Shown piece after piece: positions 1 to 8,950 of a stretch of DNA of 64,000 bases. Location of the stretch: the NCBI GenBank assembly GCA_913063325.1, contig CAJXYE010000002.1, positions 1-64,000 of the forward strand, in the 5' to 3' direction. The notes beneath the pieces are model-generated. The model made no database searches. It saw nothing but the letters and a program-made list of their open reading frames with translations, and was not told where the DNA came from. The number at the start of each line of letters is the position of its first letter. Positions within the stretch are counted from its first letter, which is position 1. The position numbers and the translations under genes are program-made. Source of the stretch: an uncultured Colwellia sp. (GTDB lineage Bacteria; Pseudomonadota; Gammaproteobacteria; Enterobacterales; Alteromonadaceae).

Positions 1-117
1 ATTTTCAAGAACAAGGCGCTTGATTGAGCAATAGCTGGCTATTGGGATTGAAAGCAACGACGTTATTGGATATTTAGACCATTTGAAAATGATCACTTAA
101 TTAGTGCAATTGGTATA
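1..117. repeat. Truncated copy of dispersed repeat family 2
   Basis: This non-coding stretch at the window edge shares a core with the reverse complement of the element at 48420-48577: both contain the blocks GATTGAG(C/T)AATA and CTGGCTATTG and end in an ATTGGTATA-like terminus. The left end is cut off by the window. It lies just downstream of the minus-strand FAD dehydrogenase gene. It looks like a non-autonomous mobile repeat; no ORF is present. The relationship was judged by eye. Confidence 0.6.
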
Positions 118-119
118 AG

Positions 120-1415
120 CTAGTTGAAGCGACTAATACAAAAAGCGCTAACATCTACTTCGGTTGCCTGTTTAGATACTAGCTGACCAATAAGTTTGCC
201 CGTTACCGCCCCTTGCGTTAATCCCAAGTGTTGGTGACCTAGTGCAAAGAATACTTTGTCATGATTTGGTGCTTGGCAGATAACAGGTAGAGAATCTGGT
301 AATGATGGGCGACAACCCATCCAAGCTTCTTGCTCAGATTTTTGTTCGGTTTCCTGTTCAGGAAGCGTCTTTAAGATAAAGGCGGCATTATCTTTTAACA
401 TCTCGGCGCGCTTATAGTTTGCAGGCGCATTAAGTCCAGCATACTCCACGGTTCCCGCTAGTCTTAAAGTATTATCCATTGGAGTTATGATGAAGCGACG
501 CTCAGCGGAAGCTACTGGTCGAGAAAGAGTCGGGTTTGTGTTATTGGGCAAAGGCAAGCTCAAGCTATAACCGCGTTCGGCTTCGATAGGTAAATGATAG
601 TTCAAGCCTTTTAATAGACCTTTTGACCAAGCACCACAAGCAACGACACAATGATTAAAAGCGAGTACTTCTTTATCTGTCATTACCGTGATACCAGTGT
701 CGCTTTGTGCTATTCGAGAAACTTCGCCTTGTTGGAAAGTCATGCCTTTGCTTTTGGCAAAATCAGCAAGGGCAACACTTAATGCTAATGGGTCGATAGT
801 ATGTGCCACATCGGTGAAAAATAATGAGTAGTTAATATTGTCGTTTAAGCTTGGCTCAAGCTTAATAGTTTCTGCTCTACCTAATAGTTTTACTGCAACT
901 CCTTCATTTTTATAATGCTGATACATGGCATCAACTTTACTGCGATCAGTGGTTTCAAAAACCAGTAACGAACCTTGCAAGGTAATGAGGTGCTCTATAT
1001 TTGCTTCTTTTAATAGTGCCGTATAGTGACTAATGGCGTTTTTATTTAATGCTTTTATCGCCACTGTATTTTTGTCACGTAAACTTGGTCGCATATTATT
1101 AAAAAACTGCATGAACCAAGGGATTGCTTTAATAAAATGTTTGGCAGATAAAGACACAGGCCCAAGTGGGTCGAGTAAAAGTTTTGGCATTTTCCATAAT
1201 AATGAAGACTCAGCCAGTGGAAATACTTGCTCTGTGGCAAAATGTCCGGCGTTACCTTTGGAGCACCCCTGACCTATGTCACCTTTATCAACTAAGGTGA
1301 CTTGATAACCCAAACTTTGTAATTCTAACGCACAGTTTATACCAATTATTCCTGCGCCAATGACAGCAACTGTTTGTTGTTTATTACCTATTTTTTCGTT
1401 TGAAGCATTATTCAT
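120..1415 (-). CDS. FAD-dependent D-amino-acid (D-hydroxyproline) dehydrogenase, DadA family
   Basis: A 431-residue flavoprotein of the DAO/DadA family, which oxidises D-amino acids to imino acids. The N-terminal Rossmann motif VIGAGIIG (about residues 18-25) binds FAD, and a C-terminal GHQHLGLTQGA block is typical of the family. No signal peptide is visible. The start is supported by AAGGTG eight bases upstream. It is divergent from a 4-hydroxyproline epimerase, with a perfect ATTGTATACAAT palindrome between them, so its inferred substrate is cis-4-hydroxy-D-proline, giving pyrroline-4-hydroxy-2-carboxylate. The family call is firm; the substrate is inferred from context. Confidence 0.85.
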   Translation of the reverse strand: MNNASNEKIGNKQQTVAVIGAGIIGINCALELQSLGYQVTLVDKGDIGQGCSKGNAGHFATEQVFPLAESSLLWKMPKLLLDPLGPVSLSAKHFIKAIPWFMQFFNNMRPSLRDKNTVAIKALNKNAISHYTALLKEANIEHLITLQGSLLVFETTDRSKVDAMYQHYKNEGVAVKLLGRAETIKLEPSLNDNINYSLFFTDVAHTIDPLALSVALADFAKSKGMTFQQGEVSRIAQSDTGITVMTDKEVLAFNHCVVACGAWSKGLLKGLNYHLPIEAERGYSLSLPLPNNTNPTLSRPVASAERRFIITPMDNTLRLAGTVEYAGLNAPANYKRAEMLKDNAAFILKTLPEQETEQKSEQEAWMGCRPSLPDSLPVICQAPNHDKVFFALGHQHLGLTQGAVTGKLIGQLVSKQATEVDVSAFCISRFN

Positions 1416-1513
1416 TAACTAACACCTTATGAGGATGGACTAAAAATGTATCTATTTACAGAATAGGTATTGGCTTTTAGGTAAAAATAATTTTTACTTG
1501 CCATTCTAAAAGG

Positions 1514-1525
1514 ATTGTATACAAT
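1514..1525. promoter_or_regulatory. Palindromic operator ATTGTATACAAT in the divergent hydroxyproline promoter
   Basis: A perfect 12-base palindrome sits between the divergent FAD dehydrogenase (start 1415) and hydroxyproline epimerase (start 1615). The same 12-mer recurs at 16501-16512, before the M24 peptidase gene. The symmetry and TTGTATACAA core resemble operators of GntR-family regulators, a common class controlling hydroxyproline genes. The regulator gene itself is not in the window. Confidence 0.65.
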
Positions 1526-1614
1526 ATACCTAAACTTGACTAGCAATAGTTTTAACTGAATAGATTTACTAAATAAGATTACGTCAAGTAACGAAGATCA
1601 ATATTGGGGATTGT

Positions 1615-2628
1615 ATGATAAAAGGAACATTTTTTTGTATCGACGCACACACTTGCGGAAACCCTGTAAGGTTGGTAACTAGTGGCCATCCAAACTTAGT
1701 GGGTGAAACCATGAGTGAAAAACGTTTAGATTTTCTTGAGCGTTTTGATTGGATTCGTCAAGGATTAATGTTTGAACCTCGTGGTCATGACATGATGTCA
1801 GGCGCGTTCTTGTATCCCCCTTGTAGTGATAATGCTGACGCGGCCATTCTATTTATAGAAACATCAGGTTGTTTACCCATGTGTGGCCACGGCACTATTG
1901 GCACCATTACTGCCGGTTTAGAAAGTGGTTTAATCGTGCCTAGAATTCCTGGCAGACTCATTATTGATGTACCTGCAGGGCAAATTGTTATTGAGTATCA
2001 ACAAACCAATGGCAAAGTCTCTTCTGTTAAAATATTCAATGTTGCTGCTTATTTGGCACATCGAGATGTCATTCTTGATATTCCAGGTTTAGGCACTTTG
2101 AAAGTTGATGTTTCATACGGTGGCAACTTTTATGTCATCGTTGAGCCGCAAGAAAATTTTTCTGGCATAGATCAATGGAGCGCTGGCGATATATTGAAAT
2201 GGAGCCCAATTGTCCGTGAAGCAGCAAGTAAAGCACTTGTCTGTGTTCACCCACAAGATCCGAGTGTTAACGGAGTCAGTCACGTTTTGTGGACAGGGAA
2301 GTCACAAATCCAAGGCTCGGATGCTGCTAATGCTGTATTTTATGGTGATAAAGCCATTGACCGCTCACCTTGTGGTACGGGCACTAGCGCAAGAATGGCG
2401 CAGTTATTTACTAAAGGTCAATTATCTTTGGGTGATAGCTTTGTTCATGAAAGCTACATAGGTAGTCAGTTTATCGGCAAGATTGAAGGCGTTGTTGAAA
2501 TTGAGGTGGAAGGTGAAAAAGTTCCTGCCATTATGCCGAGCATACAGGGTTGGGCTAAAGTCTTTGGCAAAAATTGCATTACTATCGATGATGATGACCC
2601 TTATGCGTTTGGTTTCATCGTTAAGTAA
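1615..2628 (+). CDS. 4-hydroxyproline 2-epimerase (proline racemase family, Cys/Cys)
   Basis: A 337-residue member of the proline racemase family. The two catalytic positions are both cysteine: C90 in the MCGHGTIG motif and C253 in DRSPCGTGTS. Cys/Cys members are racemases or epimerases, in contrast to the Cys/Thr dehydratases, so with a D-amino-acid dehydrogenase next door the best call is conversion of trans-4-hydroxy-L-proline to cis-4-hydroxy-D-proline. Proline racemase activity is the alternative. The start ATG follows a GGGGA ribosome-binding site. The gene is first in a plus-strand run of catabolic genes and lies 90 bases downstream of the palindromic operator. A paralogue with Cys/Thr lies at 6414. 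Confidence 0.88.
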   Translation: MIKGTFFCIDAHTCGNPVRLVTSGHPNLVGETMSEKRLDFLERFDWIRQGLMFEPRGHDMMSGAFLYPPCSDNADAAILFIETSGCLPMCGHGTIGTITAGLESGLIVPRIPGRLIIDVPAGQIVIEYQQTNGKVSSVKIFNVAAYLAHRDVILDIPGLGTLKVDVSYGGNFYVIVEPQENFSGIDQWSAGDILKWSPIVREAASKALVCVHPQDPSVNGVSHVLWTGKSQIQGSDAANAVFYGDKAIDRSPCGTGTSARMAQLFTKGQLSLGDSFVHESYIGSQFIGKIEGVVEIEVEGEKVPAIMPSIQGWAKVFGKNCITIDDDDPYAFGFIVK

Positions 2629-2730
2629 AGATTAAGTCATAGTGTAGTAATACCTAAGTAATCGTTAAGCATTAATACCTTAATACTCCACCTTAGGATT
2701 AATACCTAAAGAAAACCCAGAATTTATCCA

Positions 2731-2751
2731 GTGCCTTTGTCTAAAAGGCAC
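2731..2751 (+). other. Intergenic hairpin before the aldehyde dehydrogenase gene
   Basis: GTGCCTTT and AAAGGCAC form an 8-bp stem with a 5-base loop just upstream of the dehydrogenase start. No T-run follows, so it is not a standard terminator; it may be an mRNA processing or stability element. The preceding 80 bases carry three TAATACCT-like repeats. Confidence 0.45.
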
Positions 2752-2775
2752 ACTGAAATATAAGTGAGATTGATG

Positions 2776-4305
2776 ATGATAACAGGACAAAATTTAATTG
2801 CAGGCGAATGGTCTGGCAAAACTGAAGGTGGCTTTACTGCATTTAACGCGCAAACACATCGCGCAATTGATATTGAATTTAGCGACGCGACTGAACTAGA
2901 AGTTAATACCGCTATTACACGCGCAAACGAGGCATTTACGTCTTACGGTCAACTTAGCGCTGAAAAAAGAGCTGCTTTTTTACGTGCCATTGGTAGGGAG
3001 ATCCTTGCCTTAGGTGATGAATTAGTTGAAACCGCTTGTGGTGAGACTGGCTTGCCTGCTATGCGTATTCAAGGCGAACGTGGCAGAACTATTGGCCAAT
3101 TAGGTTTATTTGCTGATTTATTAGAAGCTGGTGAATACCAAGGTGTTGTTGAGCAAGCAAATAACGATCGTCAACCACTACCAAAACCAGATACGCGTTT
3201 AGGTTATTTACCTTTAGGCGTTGTAGGCGTTTTTGCTGCAAGTAACTTTCCATTAGCTTTCTCTACTGCTGGCGGCGATACAGCATCAGCATTAGCAGCA
3301 GGTTGTCCTGTTGTCATGAAAGCGCATGCTGCTCATCCAGCAACGGCTGAATTAGTAGCACGTGCTATATTAAAAGCAATTGAAAGCTGTGATTTAGACC
3401 CTGGCGTTTTCTCTCTTATTCAAGGTAAGAATTACGCAATTTCGACTCAGATTGTTACTCATCCTTTAGTGAAAGCTGTTGGTTTTACTGGCTCTGAACG
3501 TGTTGGTATGATTTTACAACAACAAATACATCAACGTGCTGAGCCTATCCCTTTTTACGGTGAGCTAGGCAGTATTAACCCGCAGTTTATTATGCCAAAT
3601 AAAGTTAACGAAAACGGAGCAGAAATTGCTCAAGGTTTAGTTGCTTCATTAATGATGGGCCAAGGACAATTTTGTACTAGCCCTGGCGTATGGGTAGTTA
3701 TTGGTGATGGAAAAAGCGAAAACTATCAAACGTTTATTACTTCAGCTAGTGAAGCCTTAACGGAGCAAAGAGCTGGCGTTATGTTAACTCCGGCAATGTG
3801 TGCTGGTTACAATGCTGCCGTTGAAGAGCGCAAAACACTTAGCGGTGTTACGTTATTAGCTACGGGTCAAGCAGGTAATGAGCAAGAATGTTCAGCATCA
3901 CTATTTGCTACTGATTTAGCTACGTTTGCTAAATCGCCATTATTACAAGAAGAAGTTTTTGGTTTTAGTGCCTTAGTTGTTCGTTGTGCAGATGTTGCTG
4001 AAATGATGCAGTTTGTTAGCTTACTTAAAGGTAACTTAACAGCAAGTATTCACGGTCTCGACAGTGATTTAGCTGTATCTAAAGAACTAAGCCTAACCCT
4101 TGCTCATAAAGTAGGTCGTTTGATTTATAACCAGATGCCTACCGGTGTTGAAGTGTGTGCTTCAATGAACCATGGCGGACCATTTCCTGCCTCAACTAAC
4201 ATCAGGACAACCTCAGTAGGTAGTGAAGCGATTATCCGCTTTAGACGTCCTATCTGTTATCAAAATATGCCGGCAGAGTTACTGCCTAGCTTGTTAAGAG
4301 ATTAA
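2776..4305 (+). CDS. 2-oxoglutarate semialdehyde (2,5-dioxovalerate) dehydrogenase
   Basis: An NAD(P)-dependent aldehyde dehydrogenase of about 509 residues. The NAD-loop motif GFTGSERVG, the general-base region GELGS and the nucleophile motif GQGQFCTSPG (Cys near residue 300) are all present. The sequence resembles the 2,5-dioxopentanoate dehydrogenase subgroup, which makes 2-oxoglutarate in the last step of hydroxyproline breakdown; the genomic context agrees. An in-frame GTG at 2764 lies upstream, but the AAGTGAG ribosome-binding sequence overlaps that codon and is better spaced for the ATGs at 2773 and 2776. A strong terminator follows at once, ending this transcription unit. Confidence 0.88.
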   Translation: MITGQNLIAGEWSGKTEGGFTAFNAQTHRAIDIEFSDATELEVNTAITRANEAFTSYGQLSAEKRAAFLRAIGREILALGDELVETACGETGLPAMRIQGERGRTIGQLGLFADLLEAGEYQGVVEQANNDRQPLPKPDTRLGYLPLGVVGVFAASNFPLAFSTAGGDTASALAAGCPVVMKAHAAHPATAELVARAILKAIESCDLDPGVFSLIQGKNYAISTQIVTHPLVKAVGFTGSERVGMILQQQIHQRAEPIPFYGELGSINPQFIMPNKVNENGAEIAQGLVASLMMGQGQFCTSPGVWVVIGDGKSENYQTFITSASEALTEQRAGVMLTPAMCAGYNAAVEERKTLSGVTLLATGQAGNEQECSASLFATDLATFAKSPLLQEEVFGFSALVVRCADVAEMMQFVSLLKGNLTASIHGLDSDLAVSKELSLTLAHKVGRLIYNQMPTGVEVCASMNHGGPFPASTNIRTTSVGSEAIIRFRRPICYQNMPAELLPSLLRD

Positions 4306-4323
4306 TTAGAGTTAACTTTAAAG

Positions 4324-4355
4324 CCAAGTGCACATTGTGTACTTGGTTTTTTTTT
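4324..4355 (+). terminator. Rho-independent terminator after the semialdehyde dehydrogenase gene
   Basis: CCAAGTGCAC and GTGTACTTGG form a 10-bp stem (one G-T pair) with a 3-base loop, followed by nine T residues. Confidence 0.9.
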
Positions 4356-4370
4356 AACTCTCATTTATTT

Positions 4371-4459
4371 AACATTCCTTCTGTTGATTTATGCAATATT
4401 TAGAATTTAGAATTTAGAACTTAGAACTTAGAGTTACGTAAATCAACAGAAGGAATGTT
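4371..4459. repeat. Short inverted-repeat element with a heptamer array in its loop
   Basis: Two perfect 21-base arms (4371-4391 and 4439-4459, starting AACATTCCTTCTG) flank a 47-base loop. The loop holds five tandem 7-base units of the form TTAGAA(T/C), the last one varied, at 4400-4434. It lies between a terminator and the next gene and has no coding capacity. It could be a miniature inverted-repeat element or a large RNA hairpin. No second copy was seen in the window. Confidence 0.8.
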
Positions 4460-4512
4460 GTGAGTGGACCACAACCCAGAATAAAGAAATTTATAATAAT
4501 AAATAATAAAAA

Positions 4513-6336
4513 ATGGTGGATACGATAGTGAGCCTAACCAAACGAAGTCCTTTTCAGCAAGCCTTTTATGTCGCTAATACCATGGAGATTTTTGACCGAC
4601 TTGCTTGGTACGGTATGTATACCTTGCTCGCCAGTTATATCATGACGCCAACTACGCAAGGTGGTTTAGGTTTAGGTAATACTGAACGTGGTTTGATTAT
4701 GGGAGTGGTGCCATTTTTCCTTTACCTTTTTCCTGTGGTCTCTGGCGCACTGGCTGATCGATTTGGTTATCGTAAAATGTTCTTGCTGTCTTTTACCTTG
4801 ATGGCGCCGAGTTATTACTTTTTAGGTTACGCCAAAGACTTAGGCAGCTTTATGAGCATATTTATGCTGATAGCGCTTGGTGCCGGAATTTTCAAACCGG
4901 TAGTCACTGCAACAATTAGCCGAACAACAGATGATACTAATCGCGGATTGGGTTTTGGTATTTTCTATATGATGGTTAATATCGGCGGCTTTTTAGGTCC
5001 ATTATTGGCTCCCATTATTCAAAAAAATTATGGCTGGCAGTGGGTATTTATTTTTGCCTGTATTTGGATATCAGTAAACTTTATTCCAGCGCTATTCTTT
5101 TATAAAGAGCCAGAACGTCACGGGAAAAATAAAACCCTTACGCAAGTATTTCATGAAATGCAGCAAGTGCTGGGTAATTTCCGTCTCGCTTTATTAGTGG
5201 TGCCATTATTAGTGTTGTTGGTCGCTTTTTATGCCGGATTTATTGGTGCACAAAACACCTTAGTTAGTGTAGCTGTACTCGTCATAAGCTCGATTTTTTG
5301 GGACTTATCGGTTACAAAATATAGCACAAAAACAGCTCAAGAAACGGCATCGAGCTTGCCATGGTATTTAGATAAAATGCGCATCGGCAATAAACCCTTT
5401 ATGATTTATTTACTTATTTTAACGGGATTTTGGACCGTATATATGCAAATTTTTGTCACTTTGCCGGTATACATACGAGACTTTGTTGATAGTTCAGATT
5501 TGGTCTCATTGCTACATTCAATAAGCCCATGGTTACATGATGTTTTAACGTCGGTGAATATTGAGACCTTATCGGCTGAAATATCACGATTAGCTGAGCA
5601 TTATAGTAATGTCGATATCGGTCAAACGCCAGCAGCATTAAAAGAAGTAATACGTACTATGTCAGCGCTTGATTTACGTATTCCTGAGCAAGATATTATC
5701 CATAATTTTGCTCAATTTAATCAGCTATCAGAAGCCAATGCGCAAGTATTTACTAAGGACATTGCTCAGCAATGGTCGTCTCAATACCGCCAAATGAATC
5801 CGGCTACTATTTTAAGTATTGATTTTTTAATGATCATTATTTTTCAAATTAGTATCAGCCACTTCATCGATAAGTTTAAAGCGTTACCAGCCTTGATTGT
5901 TGGTACCGCTATTTTATCGTTATCTATGTTAATGCAAGGTTTCGCTCATGGCATCATCTTTGGTGGTTTATTGGTGAGTTGCGCCGTGGTTGTCTTTGCT
6001 GTTGGCGAAATGGTTTCAGCCCCTAAAAGTCAAGAATATGTGGCAAGTTTTGCGCCAAAAGATAAAGCCGCTATGTTTATGGGTTACTACTTTGTCTCTA
6101 TGGCATTAGGCAATTTATTTGCCGGATTATTATCTGGTTGGTTATATGACTATTTTGCCACACAACTAGCACGCCCTGAGATCATGTGGGCCATTATTGC
6201 TTGTTTAGGCTTCGCTACTTGTATTGGTTTTTATTTATTTAATAAGCATTTCATCGGTGACATTAAAAAGCAGCAGTTAGCGCAACAAGACCAATTAGCC
6301 TCGCAATCAGCAGAAGCATCAAGATCAATAGCTTAA
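4513..6336 (+). CDS. POT/PTR-like MFS peptide transporter
   Basis: A 607-residue polytopic membrane protein. The N-terminus (NTMEIFDRLAWYGMYTLLASY) and the MFS loop GALADRFGYRK resemble proton-dependent oligopeptide transporters. About 12 hydrophobic helices are visible, with a long hydrophilic insert at roughly residues 330-430. The C-terminus is a Gln-rich polar tail. Its place among genes for hydroxyproline catabolism and X-Pro peptide cleavage suggests uptake of proline- or hydroxyproline-containing peptides, which is inference. No clear ribosome-binding site precedes the ATG; a GTG at 4528 preceded by GGTGG is an alternative start. Confidence 0.8.
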   Translation: MVDTIVSLTKRSPFQQAFYVANTMEIFDRLAWYGMYTLLASYIMTPTTQGGLGLGNTERGLIMGVVPFFLYLFPVVSGALADRFGYRKMFLLSFTLMAPSYYFLGYAKDLGSFMSIFMLIALGAGIFKPVVTATISRTTDDTNRGLGFGIFYMMVNIGGFLGPLLAPIIQKNYGWQWVFIFACIWISVNFIPALFFYKEPERHGKNKTLTQVFHEMQQVLGNFRLALLVVPLLVLLVAFYAGFIGAQNTLVSVAVLVISSIFWDLSVTKYSTKTAQETASSLPWYLDKMRIGNKPFMIYLLILTGFWTVYMQIFVTLPVYIRDFVDSSDLVSLLHSISPWLHDVLTSVNIETLSAEISRLAEHYSNVDIGQTPAALKEVIRTMSALDLRIPEQDIIHNFAQFNQLSEANAQVFTKDIAQQWSSQYRQMNPATILSIDFLMIIIFQISISHFIDKFKALPALIVGTAILSLSMLMQGFAHGIIFGGLLVSCAVVVFAVGEMVSAPKSQEYVASFAPKDKAAMFMGYYFVSMALGNLFAGLLSGWLYDYFATQLARPEIMWAIIACLGFATCIGFYLFNKHFIGDIKKQQLAQQDQLASQSAEASRSIA

Positions 6337-6413
6337 GGGATTAGCTATAAGAGGCTGTGGGTTTAGATATTTAGCAGCCGCTAGTAAAGTAACTCGTAAT
6401 GAAAGAGAAAATC

Positions 6414-7493
6414 ATGACAATAAATATAGATAATGCTGCTGGAAAATTCGAGCAGTGGCAAGCGAAAAGCAGAGAAGAGTGTTTTTTAACTATTAACACA
6501 ATTGAGTGCCATACCGGCGGTGAGCCGTTACGTATCATTACCAGTGGTTTTCCTGTTCTTAAAGGCGATGGCATCTTAGCAAAAGTAGAAGAATGTAAAC
6601 AAAACTATGATGATCTACGTCGAGCATTAATGTTTGAGCCACGTGGTCATGCTGATATGTACGGCGCCATTATTACCGGTGCTGAGCGAGTAGATAGTCA
6701 CTTTGGCGCAATTTTTATTCATAACGAAGGTTACAGTACCATGTGTGGCCATGCCGTTATTGCCTTAACAAAATGTGCCGTTGAGTCAGGTGTGGTGACT
6801 CAAACGGGTGATGTCACTAAGGTTGTCATTGATGTGCCTTGTGGCCAAATTCACGCCTTGGCATACAGTGAAAATGACGTGGTAAAACAGGTCAGTTTCA
6901 AGTGTGTACCATCATTTGTATATGCTAAAGAGCAACAAATTCAAGTTGATGAACTTGGCACTGTTGAGTTTGATATCGCTTATGGCGGAGCTTTTTATGC
7001 TTACGTACAAGCTTCATCTCTTGGTTTATCATTAGTGCCGGAGCAGCATGAAAAGCTCATTGATTATGGCCGGAAAATTAAGCAAGCCATCATAGACTCC
7101 CCCTTGCCAGAGTTGACTATCACGCACCCAACCACCGCTGGATTAAGCTTTTTATATGGCGTGATCTTTATTGATGACTCGCCAAATAAAGATGTTCATT
7201 CACGTAACGTTTGTATTTTTGCTGATGGTGAGCTTGACCGAAGTCCTACAGGAAGCGGCGTTAGCGGTCGTATTGCTTTACATCACGCTAAAGGGGAAGT
7301 TGCCCTGAACGAAGCGATAACTATTGAGAGTATTTTAGCCAGTCCATTTAGTGTGAGTGCTGTAGAAACGCTTAACTTTTCTGGCTTTGATGCTGTTATC
7401 CCTCAAGTCACAGGTGATGCGTATATTTGCGGTAAAGGTGAGTGGCTGATTAACAGCGATGACCCATTAAAATATGGTTTTTTATTAAGATAA
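6414..7493 (+). CDS. trans-3-hydroxy-L-proline dehydratase (proline racemase family, Cys/Thr)
   Basis: A proline racemase family protein of about 359 residues. The first catalytic Cys is kept (motif TMCGHAV), but the second position is Thr in DRSPTGSGVSG. The Cys/Thr pair is the mark of trans-3-hydroxy-L-proline dehydratases, which release pyrroline-2-carboxylate. The reductase that removes this product is encoded two genes downstream, which strengthens the call. An in-frame ATG at 6399 exists, but GAAAGAG is suitably placed for the ATG at 6414. It is more divergent from the Cys/Cys paralogue at 1615 than a recent duplicate would be. Confidence 0.88.
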   Translation: MTINIDNAAGKFEQWQAKSREECFLTINTIECHTGGEPLRIITSGFPVLKGDGILAKVEECKQNYDDLRRALMFEPRGHADMYGAIITGAERVDSHFGAIFIHNEGYSTMCGHAVIALTKCAVESGVVTQTGDVTKVVIDVPCGQIHALAYSENDVVKQVSFKCVPSFVYAKEQQIQVDELGTVEFDIAYGGAFYAYVQASSLGLSLVPEQHEKLIDYGRKIKQAIIDSPLPELTITHPTTAGLSFLYGVIFIDDSPNKDVHSRNVCIFADGELDRSPTGSGVSGRIALHHAKGEVALNEAITIESILASPFSVSAVETLNFSGFDAVIPQVTGDAYICGKGEWLINSDDPLKYGFLLR

Positions 7494-7555
7494 CAAGTGA
7501 TTGTTTAACTTAGCATAAATAATAAAGTTTCGATTAGAAATTTTTGAGGAGTATT

Positions 7556-8659
7556 ATGAACTTAGCTACATTAAGAAATAAAGTACTAAACAAGCCTAAT
7601 GGTGCCATGCTTATTTTTAGTGATATTAACATCAGTTACCTGTCGACTTTTACTGGTCATGCAGCCACAGTATTATTAACAAGCAAAGCAAATTATCTAT
7701 TAACTGATTACCGTTATTTTGAGCAAGCCAAAGAGCAAGCAACTGACTTTACCGTGATTTGTCGCGACAGAGCCAATCAAAGTTTAGCTTCGCTTATTGT
7801 AGATTTATTATTTCAAGATGATTGTCAGTATCTAAGCTATGAAGGCGAACATATTAGCGTGATGCAGTGGCAACAAATTCAGCAACAAGTTAGTCACTTA
7901 ACTAAGCTTAGCAAAATAGAAGCTGTCGGTGGCGCTGTTGAAGCTTTACGCCTTATCAAATCAGATGCTGAAATAACAGTAATGGAACAAGCAGCGAAAA
8001 TAGCTGATACCGCATTAGCGATTATGCTCAAATCTGTTAAAGCAGGTGTTACGGAAAGAGAGCTGGCGGTTGAACTCGATTATCAAATGGCGTTACTTGG
8101 CTCTGAAGAAGTATCTTTTGCTACCATCTTATTATTTGGCGAGCGAAGTGCTTTGCCTCATGGTATTCCAGGAGATAGAACATTAAAATTTGGTGATATT
8201 ATTTTAATTGATTTTGGTGCAGTGGTGAATGGTTATCGCTCTGATATGACACGTACTTTTGTCTTTGGGCAAGCAAGTGCAGAACAAAAACATGTCTATC
8301 AACTGGTGCATTCAGCGCAACAAGCAGCCATTGATGAAGTAGTGGAAGGTGTTTTAGGTAGCCACTTGTATCAACAGTCTGCCAATATATTACTTAATAG
8401 CGAGTATAAACAATATGCAGGTGAAGGCTTAGGCCATGGTGTCGGGTTAGTTTTACATGAACAACCATTTATTGGTCCAGACTGCGGTACCGCTATTGAA
8501 AAAGGTTGTGTTTTTACCATAGAGCCAGGTATTTACATTCCAGGCTGGGGTGGGGTTCGTATTGAAGACGATGTCGTGTTGACTGACGAGGGCTTAAAAA
8601 TCCTCACTAAATCACCTAAAGGGCTTATTGAGCTTCAAGCATCCAAGTCATACACCTAA
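7556..8659 (+). CDS. M24B metallopeptidase (Xaa-Pro aminopeptidase / prolidase type)
   Basis: A cytosolic peptidase of about 367 residues with a creatinase-like N-terminal domain and a pita-bread catalytic domain. The dinuclear metal ligands are visible in order: Asp in LIDFGAV, Asp in YRSDMTR, His in GLGHGVG, Glu in TIEPGIY and Glu in VRIEDDV. Such enzymes cleave bonds next to proline, which fits release of (hydroxy)proline from imported peptides. A TTG at 7544 is in frame, but it overlaps the GAGGAG ribosome-binding site that serves the ATG at 7556. A mobile repeat lies directly downstream. Confidence 0.9.
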   Translation: MNLATLRNKVLNKPNGAMLIFSDINISYLSTFTGHAATVLLTSKANYLLTDYRYFEQAKEQATDFTVICRDRANQSLASLIVDLLFQDDCQYLSYEGEHISVMQWQQIQQQVSHLTKLSKIEAVGGAVEALRLIKSDAEITVMEQAAKIADTALAIMLKSVKAGVTERELAVELDYQMALLGSEEVSFATILLFGERSALPHGIPGDRTLKFGDIILIDFGAVVNGYRSDMTRTFVFGQASAEQKHVYQLVHSAQQAAIDEVVEGVLGSHLYQQSANILLNSEYKQYAGEGLGHGVGLVLHEQPFIGPDCGTAIEKGCVFTIEPGIYIPGWGGVRIEDDVVLTDEGLKILTKSPKGLIELQASKSYT

Positions 8660-8670
8660 CAAATACGTAA

Positions 8671-8935
8671 TATACCCGTCACCGTTCAAGATGCATGTTT
8701 CAGAGTGCGTGAGCAATGTTAATTCAAGGCGATGTGATGAAAGAATGGTTATTCCATTGTAAGTCGCAGCAACGATGAAGTCATGTTGCTCAAGCGCTTC
8801 TTTGATGGGTTTAAAAATGATTTATACTGCGTTATTAAATTTAAAAATGGAATAACCATTCTCTAAACTTAATGCCTTGCCTAAATCATTTTTAATTACC
8901 ACTGAAAACCCGCACTTTGAATGGTAACGGGTATA
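8671..8935. repeat. MITE-like element, family 1, copy A
   Basis: About 265 bases bounded by imperfect terminal inverted repeats starting TATACCCGT(C/T)ACC. Internal blocks match the element at 21766-22032: a GGTTTAAAAA(T/C)GATTTATAC block and a GCCTTGCCTAAAT block near the right end. There is no ORF of note. Its right end overlaps an in-frame ATG (8921) of the downstream reductase gene, which argues against that start. Confidence 0.85.
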
Positions 8936-8950
8936 CATAAGAGTAAAAAG

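Noticed and set aside
1033-1272. 79-codon plus-strand frame
   Set aside because: It lies wholly inside the FAD dehydrogenase gene on the other strand, with no ribosome-binding site or family match.
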